64,000 bases of DNA from assembly GCA_036274895.1 (NCBI GenBank), contig DASUEU010000075.1, forward strand, positions 62,001-126,000, in the 5' to 3' direction. This stretch comes from CALMKX01 sp036274895. Lineage in GTDB: Bacteria > Acidobacteriota > Thermoanaerobaculia > Multivoradales > SZUA-115. Of this stretch, positions 38,203-46,643 are shown piece by piece (position 1 is the first letter of the stretch; each line of letters opens with the position of its first letter). The translations under genes and the position numbers were made by a program. The notes beneath the pieces are model-generated. The model searched no databases. It was not told the DNA's origin and worked only from the letters and a program-made list of their open reading frames with translations.

Positions 38203-38872
38203 TATCCTGGCGGACCGGGATCGAGACGGCGAAGAGGGAGAGCACCGGCAGACCCCAGCGTCGCCGCAGGAGGTCTCGCTCGAGGCGCTCACGGGCCCGC
38301 ACCAGCTCGGCCTCGGGCAACCGGGCCGCCACCCGGGCCAGGGCAGCCTCGAGCTGGGCCGCTGCCTCGCGGCGGGCCTCCGCGCCTTCCCGCTCGGCCA
38401 GGGAGGCGAGCAGCTCGTTCTCGAGAGCGGCCAGCCCCTTCTCCACCGCCTCGGCGTCCCCGGCCAGTCCGCGGATGCGCTCCTGCCAGCTCGCACGCTC
38501 GGGAAGCGCCACGGGCAAGCCGTCAGCGAGCAGGGCGAGCAGGGGCTCGGGCTCCAGCACGGCCGCCGTCTCGCTCGGGGCGGCGCCCACCTGGAGCTCC
38601 CGGAACTGCAGCCAGGCGGCCTCGACGGCGGGTACGCAGTAGCGCAGCCCGATGTAGGACCGCTTCTTCTCCCGCTCCCGTCGCTCGCGCACCGCTTTGC
38701 CGATGGCCGGCAGGACGATGGTCAGGGGGATCCCTTCCTGAAACCACTTCCTGGCCCGGTGGTAGTCGTCCCGCACCAGGGGGTTGCCCGAGTCCCGCTG
38801 CTTCTGGAAGTACTCCTCGATGGCCTTGAAGTACTCGTACTCGGGACTATGCTCGAGGCCGGTTGCGCTCAT
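38192..38872 (-). CDS. Hypothetical protein with C-terminal coiled coil
   Basis: 226 residues; not recognised. The N-terminal 95 residues look globular (EYEYFKAIEEYFQKQRDSG, RKWFQEGIPLTIVLPAIGKA, SYIGLRYCVPAVEAAW). The remainder is long amphipathic helices rich in Ala, Glu and Arg with coiled-coil heptads (about 140-205). The start overlaps the end of coaX by 26 bp, so it is co-transcribed with coaX and birA. The N-terminal block may be a small conserved domain of its own; an interaction role is a guess. Confidence 0.75.
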   Translation of the reverse strand: MSATGLEHSPEYEYFKAIEEYFQKQRDSGNPLVRDDYHRARKWFQEGIPLTIVLPAIGKAVRERREREKKRSYIGLRYCVPAVEAAWLQFRELQVGAAPSETAAVLEPEPLLALLADGLPVALPERASWQERIRGLAGDAEAVEKGLAALENELLASLAEREGAEARREAAAQLEAALARVAARLPEAELVRARERLERDLLRRRWGLPVLSLFAVSIPVRQDIDV

Positions 38873-39641
38873 AGATCATTCTCAGGCCCACCAGCGTCAG
38901 GTCCCGATCCACCTTGCGGATGAAGCGTGAGCCGGCCGCCACCAGCTCGGCCTGGCCGCCAGTGGCCACGACCTGTTCGAGCTGGGGCATCTCGGCGTGC
39001 AAGCGCTCGAGGATGCCGTCGACCAGACCGAGGTAGCCGTAGTAGATGCCGGCCTGCATCGCCGCCCCGGTGTTGCTGCCCACCAGCTGGCTGGGGCGCT
39101 TCAGGTCCACTCGGTAGAGCCGCGAGGCGTGGGCGAACAGGGCCTCGGCCGAGATGCCGATGCCGGGAGCGATGATCCCGCCCACGTACTCGCCGTGGAC
39201 GTTCACCACGTCGAAGGTGGTCGCCGTGCCGAAGTCCACCACCACCACCGGCGTGCCGTAGACCTCCCGCGCGGCCAGGGCGTTGACGATGCGATCCGCT
39301 CCCACTTCGGCCGGGTTGTCGTAGCGGATCGGCATGCCGGTCTTGATCCCCGGCTCGACGAACAGGGCGGCACGGCCGAAGAAGCGCTCCGACAGGCGCT
39401 CGAGGGTCGAGTGCATGGGCGGCACCACCGAGGAGACGATGACTCCCTCGGCCTGATCCATCATCAGGCCCGCCCGGGCGAAAAGCGGCATCAGCAGCGA
39501 GCCGTATTCGTCGGCCGTGCGGTCATGAACGGTGGCCAGCCGGAAGCTCTCGACGAGCTCTTCGCCGAGGTAGACGCCGAACACGGTGTTGGTGTTGCCC
39601 ACGTCCACCGCGATGAGCATCGGTCGCTCGGTCTGGCTCAT
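38847..39641 (-). CDS. coaX: Type III pantothenate kinase
   Basis: 264 residues from ATG 39639-39641, overlapping the birA stop (ATGA). First step of CoA synthesis. Acetate-kinase-superfamily motifs: LIAVDVGNTNTVFGVY (phosphate 1), RYDNPAEVGADRIVNA, VVVDFGTATTFDVV (phosphate 2) and GGIIAPGIGIS. A second ATG seven codons later is also possible. The birA-coaX pair is common in bacteria. Confidence 0.95.
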   Translation of the reverse strand: MSQTERPMLIAVDVGNTNTVFGVYLGEELVESFRLATVHDRTADEYGSLLMPLFARAGLMMDQAEGVIVSSVVPPMHSTLERLSERFFGRAALFVEPGIKTGMPIRYDNPAEVGADRIVNALAAREVYGTPVVVVDFGTATTFDVVNVHGEYVGGIIAPGIGISAEALFAHASRLYRVDLKRPSQLVGSNTGAAMQAGIYYGYLGLVDGILERLHAEMPQLEQVVATGGQAELVAAGSRFIRKVDRDLTLVGLRMIYERNRPRA

Positions 39642-40420
39642 TCGAGGATCTCCCCGGCCGAGAGGATCCGCTCGCCGGACGGTGTGGCCAGACGAAGGTA
39701 GCCCCGCGGGTCGAAGCCCAGGAAGGTCCCCTCGACCGGCTCCTCCCCGACCCGGCACCGCAGGGTCGAGCCGGGACGAAGGCTCGACCGCTGCTGGTAG
39801 CGCTCCACGGTCTCGGCCATGGAGCGCGCGGCATCGAGCTCTTCGATCACCGTCGAAACCAGCCTCGCCGCCACCGCCGCCAAGTCGGGCACGCTGGAGC
39901 CCCAGGCACCGAGGGTGGTGGCGTTCGGTGCCGGCGGCTGCTCGGCAGGGGCGGCGTGGTTGATCCCGAAGCCGATCACCGCCGCCCGGCCCTCGTTCGC
40001 CTCGACCACTTCGATCAGGATGCCTCCCAGCTTGCGACCCTCGACCAGCAGGTCGTTCGGCCACTTCAGCCGGCAGACGCCGGCACCCAGGAGCCGGTCC
40101 ACGCCGTCGGCGAGCCCGACGGCGACGGCGAGAGGCAGGGGCTCGAGGGGGCGGTCGGTCCCCAGCGGCTCGAGCAACGTAGCGTAGATCCCCTGGCCCG
40201 CCGGGCTCGCCCAGGCATTGCCACGCCTCCCCCGCCCCCGGCTCTGCTCCCAGGCGAGGACCAGGGTGCGGCCGAGATCGCTGTCCTCTTCCAGGATCGC
40301 CTGGGCCATGCGGCGCGCCACCGCGTTGGTGGAGCCCACACGGCGCACCACCACCAGGTTCTCACAGGCACCGAGCGCGGCCTGTCGTACCGCGGCGACG
40401 AAAGTCGGGAATCCGTTCAC
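39638..40420 (-). CDS. birA: Biotin-[acetyl-CoA-carboxylase] ligase, class I
   Basis: 260 residues. Attaches biotin to carboxylases. The catalytic domain has EQSRGRGRRGNAWASP (biotinyl-AMP loop), LKWPNDLLVEGRKLGGILIE and a C-terminal SH3-like cap (FLGFDPRGYLRL). There is no N-terminal helix-turn-helix, so it is a monofunctional ligase rather than a BirA repressor. Overlaps coaX by 4 bp; the response regulator gene ends 32 bp upstream. Confidence 0.94.
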   Translation of the reverse strand: MNGFPTFVAAVRQAALGACENLVVVRRVGSTNAVARRMAQAILEEDSDLGRTLVLAWEQSRGRGRRGNAWASPAGQGIYATLLEPLGTDRPLEPLPLAVAVGLADGVDRLLGAGVCRLKWPNDLLVEGRKLGGILIEVVEANEGRAAVIGFGINHAAPAEQPPAPNATTLGAWGSSVPDLAAVAARLVSTVIEELDAARSMAETVERYQQRSSLRPGSTLRCRVGEEPVEGTFLGFDPRGYLRLATPSGERILSAGEILE

Positions 40421-40452
40421 GATCCGGCGCAGCTCTGCCCGTCAGCCCCGTC

Positions 40453-41625
40453 TCAGGCTTCGAGCTGCGCCTCGAGCTCCTTCAACCGCTCCTTGACGGC
40501 CAGCTCGGCCAGGTCGGGCACCACCTCCCACGCCACGTCACGGACCACTCGATCGCCGATCAGCTCGACGACTCGGCGCGCGATGCGGTCGACGTCGGCG
40601 TCGGATAGCGCGGTGGACGCGCTCACCGCCGCCTCGGCCGGCGCAGTCACCGCCGGCGCAGCCACGGGCTCGACGGGCGCCGGAGCGACCGGAGGCGCGG
40701 CCTCGAAGAACTCGGGTTCGAGGGCCGGCTCAGGGGTGAAGGCTGGTTCGGGCTCTGGGGCCAGATCGGGCTCTGGGGCCAGATCGGGCTCCGAGGTCAG
40801 CTCGGGCTCGGAGGCCGGCTCGGGCTCGGCGAGGATGGGCTCCGGGGCCCAGGCTACCTCGATCGGCAGGGTCGGCTCAGCGGCGAGAGCGGGCTCCTCG
40901 GCCCGGGCGGGCTCGAAGAGGGGCTCTGGCTCGCTGAAGCGCAGGGGCTCGTAGCTCGACCCGAGCCCGGCGAAGGGCTCGGTGGCGAGCGGCGCCTCGA
41001 GCGTCGGAGTTTCGAAGGCGGAGGGCTCCCACGCGGCGGGCTCGACCTCGATCTCAGCCCTCTCCTCCGACCAAGAAAGGTCGGTCATGGCAGGGGCCGC
41101 TGCCAGATCTTCGAAGGCGGGAGGAATTGGCTCGACGTCCGAGAAGGGCAGGCCGATCCCGGTGTCGGCGAAGGCCGGTGCCGAGATCTCCGGCTCCTCG
41201 AGCAGAGGAGAGTCGAAGTCGGGCCACGGAGTCGCCTCGGCGACCGGCGCCGGTTCCTCGACCGCCGCGGTGCCCAGCAACTGCCTCACCGTGCCGAGCA
41301 GCTCCTGGGAGTCGAAGGGCTTCTTCAAGTTGGCATTGGCCCCGCTGGCCGCCGCCTCACGTTCGTCGAAGGGCTCGAAGGTGCCGACCAGCAGCAGCAC
41401 CGGGACGTCCGGGAAGACCTGCTTCGAGGCCCGGCAGACCTGATAACCCGAGGCACCGGGCATGTGGACGTCGGCGATCACCAGGTCCGGGCGCATCTCA
41501 CCCAGCTTGCTCACGGCGGCGTCGCCGTTGCTGACCGAGACCACGGAATAGTCCTCGTCCATGAACGTCAGCTCGATCACCTTCTGGATGGTGACGCTGT
41601 CGTCGGCGAGCAGGATCGTGCGCAT
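40453..41625 (-). CDS. Response regulator with long Pro/Glu-rich linker
   Basis: 390 residues. Receiver domain (about 1-118): acidic pair in LLADDSVTIQKV, phospho-acceptor Asp in LVIADVHMPGASGYQ, Lys in NLKKPFD. A 200-residue acidic, proline-rich linker follows with repeats of the EPEP/PDLAPE type; two 18-bp units are tandemly duplicated around 40749-40785. A short conserved C-terminal helix (LSDADVDRIARRVVELIGD ... LKERLKEL) ends the protein. No DNA-binding domain is present. This build resembles gliding/polarity regulators of myxobacteria, but the role here is unknown and no histidine kinase is adjacent. Confidence 0.88.
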   Translation of the reverse strand: MRTILLADDSVTIQKVIELTFMDEDYSVVSVSNGDAAVSKLGEMRPDLVIADVHMPGASGYQVCRASKQVFPDVPVLLLVGTFEPFDEREAAASGANANLKKPFDSQELLGTVRQLLGTAAVEEPAPVAEATPWPDFDSPLLEEPEISAPAFADTGIGLPFSDVEPIPPAFEDLAAAPAMTDLSWSEERAEIEVEPAAWEPSAFETPTLEAPLATEPFAGLGSSYEPLRFSEPEPLFEPARAEEPALAAEPTLPIEVAWAPEPILAEPEPASEPELTSEPDLAPEPDLAPEPEPAFTPEPALEPEFFEAAPPVAPAPVEPVAAPAVTAPAEAAVSASTALSDADVDRIARRVVELIGDRVVRDVAWEVVPDLAELAVKERLKELEAQLEA

Positions 41626-41644
41626 GGGTCCTCCCGGAAGGGAA

Positions 41645-42061
41645 TCAGGCGGCGTCGAGCCGCTGACGAAGGTAATCGACGATGGAGCCGGTGGGGGTTC
41701 CGGGGAGGAAGATCTCGTCCACCCCGGCGTCCTTCAAGCCTGTGATGTCCTGCTCGGGAATGATGCCGCCGGCGAAGACCAGGATGTCCGCGGCGTCGTC
41801 CGCGCGCAGCAAGCGGGTGACCTCCGGCAGCAAGACGTTGTGGGCGCCGGAGAGGATGGACAGGCCGACCGCGTCCACGTCCTCCTGGACCGCGGTGGCG
41901 GCGATCTGCTGGGGAGTCTGGCGAAGGCCGCTGTAGATGACCTCGAATCCGGCGTCTCTCAAGGCCCGGGCCACGACCTTGGCGCCACGGTCGTGACCGT
42001 CCAGCCCGGGCTTGGCGATCAGAATCCGGTACTTCCTTCCCGAGTTCGTTGTTGGGCTCAT
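41645..42061 (-). CDS. B12-binding small subunit of acyl-CoA mutase
   Basis: 138 residues. Separate cobalamin-binding domain: GLDGHDRG (the His that ligates cobalt), SILSGAH and GGIIPEQD, which wrap the nucleotide tail. It sits 12 bp after the large subunit gene and must form a heterodimer with it. Size and split arrangement match isobutyryl-CoA mutase small subunits (IcmB) as well as two-part methylmalonyl-CoA mutases. Confidence 0.92.
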   Translation of the reverse strand: MSPTTNSGRKYRILIAKPGLDGHDRGAKVVARALRDAGFEVIYSGLRQTPQQIAATAVQEDVDAVGLSILSGAHNVLLPEVTRLLRADDAADILVFAGGIIPEQDITGLKDAGVDEIFLPGTPTGSIVDYLRQRLDAA

Positions 42062-42073
42062 TGCGCACGCATT

Positions 42074-43795
42074 CTAGAACACCGCCGGCTCTTCGTAGGT
42101 ACCGAAGACCTCGCGCAGGGCGTCGCTGATCTCGCCGACCGTGCAGTAGGCCTTCACGCAGTCGAGGATCAGCGGCATGGTGTTCTCCTGGCCGGCGGCG
42201 CCCCGCTTCAAGGCGTCCAGGGTCCGGCCCACCGCACCGTGGTCGCGACGACTCTTGGCGGCCTCGAGCGACGCCAGCTGCTTGGCCGCCACCTCCTCGC
42301 CGATGTAGAGGATCTCGATCGGCTTGTCGTCGTCGACGGTCAAGGCGTTCAAGCCGACGACCAGCTTGGTGTCGTCCTCCACCGCGCGCTGGTAGGCGTA
42401 GGCGGCGTCCATGATCTCGCGCTGGGGGAAGCCGGCTTCGATCGCCTCGACCATGCCACCCAAATCGTCGATGCGCCGGAAGTAGCCGAAGGCGCCATCG
42501 ACCATTCGGCGGGTCATCTCTTCGATGAAGTAGCTGCCGCCCAGGGGGTCGACGGTGTTGATCACCCCCGACTCGTGGGCCAGGATCTGCTGCGTCCGCA
42601 GGGCGATGCGGGCGTTCTCCTCGGTCGGCAACGCGAGGGTCTCGTCGAGGGCGTTGGTGTGCAGGGACTGGGTGCCGCCGAGCACCGCCGCCAGAGCCTG
42701 GATGGTGGTGCGCACGACGTTGTTGATCGGCTGCTGGGCGGTCAGCGAGCAGCCGGCCGTCTGGGTGTGGAAGCGCAGCATCCAGGAACGAGGGCTCCGG
42801 GCGCCATAGCGGTCGCGCATCACCGTCGCCCAGATCTTGCGCGCAGCACGGAACTTCGCGATCTCCTCGAAGAAGTCGTTGTGGCTGTTGAAAAAGAAGG
42901 ACAGCCGCGGCGCGAACTCGTCCACCGGCAGGCCGGCGTCGATGCCGTACTGAACGTATTCCATGCCGTCGCGCAGGGTGAAGGCGAGCTCCTGGAGCGC
43001 GGTCGAGCCGGCCTCGCGGATGTGATAGCCGGAGATCGAGATGGTGTTCCAGCGCGGCACCTGGCGGGCCGCGAATGCGAACTGATCGGTGACCAGTCGC
43101 ATCGAGGGCCGCGGCGGGAAGATGTACTCCTTCTGCGCGATGTACTCCTTCAAGATGTCGTTCTGGAGCGTGCCGCTGACCTTGCGCCGGATGTCCACGC
43201 CCTGCTTCTCGGCCACTGCCAGGTACATGGCGAAGAGGATCGGGGCGGTCGAGTTGATGGTCATCGAGGTGGTGACCTCGTCGAGCGGAATGCCGTCGAA
43301 GAGGGTCTCCATGTCCGCCAGGGTATCGACCGCCACGCCGCATTTGCCGACCTCACCGGTCGACATCTCGTGGTCCGAGTCGTAGCCGTAGAGAGTCGGC
43401 AAGTGGAAGGCGACCGAGAGGCCGGTCTGGCCCTGGGAGAGCAGATACTTGAAGCGGGCGTTGGTGTCCGCCGCGGTACCGAAGCCGGCGAACTGACGCA
43501 TGGTCCAGAGCCTGCCGCGGTAGCCCGTGGGGTGGATGCCACGGGTGTAGGGGAACTCGCCGGGGACGCCGAGGTCACGCTGGGGATCGATGTCGGCGAC
43601 CTGCTCCGGGGTCACCAGGTGCGGCACCTCCATCCCGGAGACCGTGGTGAAGTCGGTCTTCCAGAAGGGGCGCTCCTCGAGAGCCTGGGCCCGAGCCTGT
43701 TCCCAACGGGCCCGAGCTTGCGCCATCTCGGGTGGGGAGGTGTCGCTGAGAGCGGGCTCTTCGACGGCGACCAGGTCGGGGCTCTTGACGGGCAT
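42074..43795 (-). CDS. B12-dependent acyl-CoA mutase large subunit (methylmalonyl-CoA mutase family, isobutyryl-CoA-mutase-like)
   Basis: 573 residues from ATG 43793-43795 with a GAGGAG site. TIM-barrel mutase subunit lacking its own B12 domain. Two positions that set substrate choice differ from methylmalonyl-CoA mutase. The usual TIRQYAGF Tyr (Tyr89 in Propionibacterium) is Phe (TMRQFAGF), and the carboxylate-binding Arg (Arg207) is Gln (KEYIAQKEYIFPP). Phe and Gln are the residues described for isobutyryl-CoA mutase, which interconverts isobutyryl- and butyryl-CoA. Automated annotation would call it mcmA. Residue mapping is by eye against remembered sequences. Confidence 0.9.
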   Translation of the reverse strand: MPVKSPDLVAVEEPALSDTSPPEMAQARARWEQARAQALEERPFWKTDFTTVSGMEVPHLVTPEQVADIDPQRDLGVPGEFPYTRGIHPTGYRGRLWTMRQFAGFGTAADTNARFKYLLSQGQTGLSVAFHLPTLYGYDSDHEMSTGEVGKCGVAVDTLADMETLFDGIPLDEVTTSMTINSTAPILFAMYLAVAEKQGVDIRRKVSGTLQNDILKEYIAQKEYIFPPRPSMRLVTDQFAFAARQVPRWNTISISGYHIREAGSTALQELAFTLRDGMEYVQYGIDAGLPVDEFAPRLSFFFNSHNDFFEEIAKFRAARKIWATVMRDRYGARSPRSWMLRFHTQTAGCSLTAQQPINNVVRTTIQALAAVLGGTQSLHTNALDETLALPTEENARIALRTQQILAHESGVINTVDPLGGSYFIEEMTRRMVDGAFGYFRRIDDLGGMVEAIEAGFPQREIMDAAYAYQRAVEDDTKLVVGLNALTVDDDKPIEILYIGEEVAAKQLASLEAAKSRRDHGAVGRTLDALKRGAAGQENTMPLILDCVKAYCTVGEISDALREVFGTYEEPAVF

Positions 43796-43837
43796 CGGGC
43801 TCTCCTCGGGAGGGTCCTGGACTGGGCTCGGCCAGAG

Positions 43838-43843
43838 AGTATA
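43838..43843 (-). promoter_or_regulatory. Candidate -10 element for the acyl-CoA mutase operon
   Basis: Minus-strand TATACT, 42 bp before the mutase start, in the 288-bp divergent region with the IPTL-CTERM gene. No clear -35. The rest of this divergent region shows no further gene or repeat that I can support. Confidence 0.4.
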
Positions 43844-44083
43844 TGCCGGGAGGCCCGGCGCCCCGGGACCAAGGTGGGCCGGTCCAGTCGCTCCGGGCTC
43901 CAGCATGCCTCGAGCGCTCTTCTGGAAGTTCGGGCACATGCACACAGCCGCATTTGACTGGGCCTGAGTGACTTCGTACCATTGGCCCGTTTCAATATCC
44001 TGCTCGCTTCACCTTTACCCCAATCGGCCGGCGTCCGAAGGTGGAGATTTTCGGCTCGGGCCGGCCCTGCGAAGGAGGCGTCG

Positions 44084-45664
44084 ATGACTACCGCGTCGAG
44101 GAGAGCGCTCTCGTGCTTGGCGATCCTGGGGCTCGCCGCCCTGCCGGTCTGGGCTCAGAGCCATGAGAACTTCACCGGCGCACCGGAGGCGCCCCTGCCG
44201 GCCAGCAACGGCCCGATCTGGCAGGGCCCCGAGGGCACGGTCCTGTGGAACAACGGCCCCTTGGTCACCCATCCCGGCGCGGGCTTCGGGGGGGCGGACG
44301 AGAGTCGGTTGCAGAGCGTCTCACTGACCATGAACACCATCGGTTTCGGCCACCAGGTGCTCAACAACAACCGAGTCGCCGACGACTTCACCGTCCCCGC
44401 CGGCGGTTGGAACATCAACGCCATCACCTTCTTCGCCTACCAGACCGGCTCGACCACGACCAGCACCTTCACCGCCGTCAACTTCCGCATCTGGAACGGC
44501 CCGCCCAACGCCGGCGGCATGGTCGTCGTGGACATGAGCGGCCTCGCCACCCTGAGCTCGAGCACCTTCGCCAACATCTATCGGGTCACCGAGACCACCA
44601 TCGGCAACAACACCCGGCCGGTCTTCGCCAACACGCAGAACGTCGCCATCAACCTCGGGCCGGGGACCTACTGGCTGGATTGGCAGACCAACGGCACGCT
44701 GGCGTCGGGACCCTGGGCGCCGCCGGTGACGATGATCGGCACCGCGACCACGGGCAACGGCCTGCAGAGCCTCGCCGGAACCTGGGGCCTGGCCCTCGAC
44801 ACCGGTGCAGCCATGGCCCAGCAGGCTTTCCCGTTCATCATCGAGGGGACGTTGGGAGCCTCGAGCGACCTGGCGGTCACCAAGAGCTGCACCAACGGTT
44901 CGGTGGGCGGCAACGCCACCTGCACCATCACCGTGACCAACAACGGCCCGGACTCGGCGAACAGCGTGGTGGTCACCGACTCCCTGCCGGCCGGTCTCAC
45001 CTACGTCAGCAACGACTGCGGCGCCGGCTTCGCCAACCCCACCCTGACCTGGAACGTCGGCACCCTCGCCAACGCGGCGAGCGCGACCTGCAACGTGGTG
45101 GTGACCTCGGCAGTGGCGGCCATGTACACCAACACGGCCACCGCCACCAGCAACAGTTCCGATCCCTCCCCGAACAACAACTCCGGCAGTGACACCTTCG
45201 ACTTCACGGCCTTGGTCAGCGACGTGTCGGTGACCAAGAGCTGCACCGAGACGGTTCCGGGCGGCAACGCCACCTGCACCATCACGGTCAGCAACGCCGG
45301 CCCGGACGCGGCCACCAACGTGGTGGCGACCGACGCCATCCCGGCCGGGCTGACCTACGTCAGCAACGACTGCGGCGCCGTCTTCGCCAGCCCGAACCTG
45401 ACCTGGACGATCGGTGCCCTGGCCGCCAACGCCAGCGTCAGCTGCAACGTCCTGGTCACCTCCGCGGTGGCCGGCACCTTCACCAACACGGCGATCGTCT
45501 CGGCCGACGGCCAGGATCCTGCGACCAGCAACAACTCCAGCACCTCGACCTTCGGCTTCGTCGTCGGGCCGCCGGGCATCCCGACCCTCGGCGGCTGGGG
45601 CCTCGCCGCTCTGGTGGTCCTGCTGGTGGGTAGCGCGCTGTTCGTCTTGCGCCGGCGCGGCTAG
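44084..45664 (+). CDS. Secreted protein with two DUF11-type repeats and IPTL-CTERM sorting signal
   Basis: 526 residues from ATG 44084 with AAGGAGG about 6 bp upstream. Signal peptide (LSCLAILGLAALPVWAQS), a unique N-terminal domain (about 25-265), then two DUF11-like adhesin repeats (about 270-370 and 385-490) that each contain a TYVSNDCGA segment and paired cysteines. The C-terminus is IPTLGGWGLAALVVLL followed by LFVLRRRG, an IPTL-CTERM tripartite signal recognised by an exosortase of the XrtH type. The N-terminal domain recurs in the next gene. Likely anchored at or released from the cell surface. Confidence 0.9.
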   Translation: MTTASRRALSCLAILGLAALPVWAQSHENFTGAPEAPLPASNGPIWQGPEGTVLWNNGPLVTHPGAGFGGADESRLQSVSLTMNTIGFGHQVLNNNRVADDFTVPAGGWNINAITFFAYQTGSTTTSTFTAVNFRIWNGPPNAGGMVVVDMSGLATLSSSTFANIYRVTETTIGNNTRPVFANTQNVAINLGPGTYWLDWQTNGTLASGPWAPPVTMIGTATTGNGLQSLAGTWGLALDTGAAMAQQAFPFIIEGTLGASSDLAVTKSCTNGSVGGNATCTITVTNNGPDSANSVVVTDSLPAGLTYVSNDCGAGFANPTLTWNVGTLANAASATCNVVVTSAVAAMYTNTATATSNSSDPSPNNNSGSDTFDFTALVSDVSVTKSCTETVPGGNATCTITVSNAGPDAATNVVATDAIPAGLTYVSNDCGAVFASPNLTWTIGALAANASVSCNVLVTSAVAGTFTNTAIVSADGQDPATSNNSSTSTFGFVVGPPGIPTLGGWGLAALVVLLVGSALFVLRRRG

Positions 45665-45688
45665 CTCCCGCAGCTTTCGGCTCTCTCG

Positions 45689-45721
45689 AAGGCCCTCGGT
45701 CCAGTGGACCGGGGGCCTTTT
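45689..45721 (+). terminator. Intrinsic terminator between the two CTERM paralogues
   Basis: A 14-bp stem (45689-45702 with 45706-45719, one G-T pair) closes a three-base AGT loop and runs into TTTT. Transcription of the IPTL-CTERM gene should end here, so the next gene needs its own promoter. Confidence 0.88.
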
Positions 45722-45731
45722 CGCTTTGGGC

Positions 45732-45737
45732 TATGCT
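45732..45737 (+). promoter_or_regulatory. Candidate -10 for a leaderless transcript of the second paralogue
   Basis: TATGCT lies 6 bp before the ATG at 45744 and only 10 bp after the terminator T-tract. No ribosome site is visible. If used, the mRNA starts at the start codon. Confidence 0.4.
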
Positions 45738-45743
45738 CCCGCC

Positions 45744-46643
45744 ATGCGTCCCTTCGGCCTCGTCCTTGCCGCCCTCCTCTTCGTGTCGACCGCTCACGCC
45801 GAGGACCGGCGGTGGGATCTCGCTCCCCTGGCCCTGCCGCCGCTGCCGAGCGCTCCTGCCGGGGGGCCGATCTGGCCCGGACCGGTGAGCCCCATCTTCG
45901 ATAACGGCCCCCTGGCCAGCTCCCTCGGCACGGGAGTCGGGGGTGCCGACGAGAGCATCCTGGAAGGGATCACCTTGGGCATGGTGGTGCTCGGCTGGGG
46001 CCACCAGCTCATCGACCAGGCCCGCCTGGCCGACGACTTCGTGGTCCCTCCCGGCCAGCTGTGGCGCGTCGATCGCGTGGTGGTCTTCGGCTACCAGACC
46101 GGCTCCCCCTTGACCAGCACCTTCACCGCCCTGAACTTCCGAATCTGGCGTGGACGTCCCGGGCTGCCGGGCAGCGAAGTGGTCTTCGGTGACGAGGTGA
46201 CCAACCGGCTGGTCAGCTCCGAGTGGAGTGGCGTCTATCGGGTGCGCGAGGAACTCGCCGGCCAGGTGGGCGACCGGCCGATCATGGCCAACGTCGGCGC
46301 GGCCGGGGTGCTTCTCGAACCAGCCCAGTACTGGCTGGACTTCCAAGCCGATGGCACCCTGACCACCGGCCCCTGGGGGCCGCCGATCTCCCGCCTGGGC
46401 GCCACCTTCACCGGCGATGCCATGCAGTCGAACGACAACGGCCTCACCTGGGTGCCCATCCGCGACTTCGGCAACGACATGTTCCAGGGCCTACCCTTCA
46501 TCCTGGAGGGCGAGGCGGTACAGTCGCTCGAGGTGCCGGCGGTCTCGGCGCTGGGCCTGGTGGTGATGGTGATCGGCCTAGCGGGGGCCGGGGCCATCTT
46601 ATCGCTCAGGCGTCGCGCCGGCCCAGCATCACCCGGGCAATGA
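45744..46643 (+). CDS. Secreted paralogue with variant CTERM sorting signal
   Basis: 299 residues. Signal peptide MRPFGLVLAALLFVSTAHA. The mature domain (about 20-260) is a clear paralogue of the N-terminal domain of the preceding protein: both share GGADES, VADDF/LADDF, YQTGS-STFTA-NFRIW and YWLD plus ATGPWGPP-like stretches. The DUF11 repeats are absent. The C-terminus VPAVSALGLVVMVIGLAG with a trailing LRRR is a diverged sorting signal. The last 38 bp overlap the end of the convergent acyl-CoA dehydrogenase gene. Confidence 0.82.
   Translation: MRPFGLVLAALLFVSTAHAEDRRWDLAPLALPPLPSAPAGGPIWPGPVSPIFDNGPLASSLGTGVGGADESILEGITLGMVVLGWGHQLIDQARLADDFVVPPGQLWRVDRVVVFGYQTGSPLTSTFTALNFRIWRGRPGLPGSEVVFGDEVTNRLVSSEWSGVYRVREELAGQVGDRPIMANVGAAGVLLEPAQYWLDFQADGTLTTGPWGPPISRLGATFTGDAMQSNDNGLTWVPIRDFGNDMFQGLPFILEGEAVQSLEVPAVSALGLVVMVIGLAGAGAILSLRRRAGPASPGQ

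Noticed and set aside
40740..40800. Tandem 18-bp repeats that might suggest a repeat array such as CRISPR
   Set aside because: They are in-frame duplications within the Pro/Glu linker of the response regulator, with no spacers. No CRISPR array or cas gene is present in the window.
38847..42061. Toxin-antitoxin or defence island
   Set aside because: No nuclease, methylase, toxin or antitoxin motifs were found here or elsewhere in the window; genes are metabolic or unknown with normal composition.
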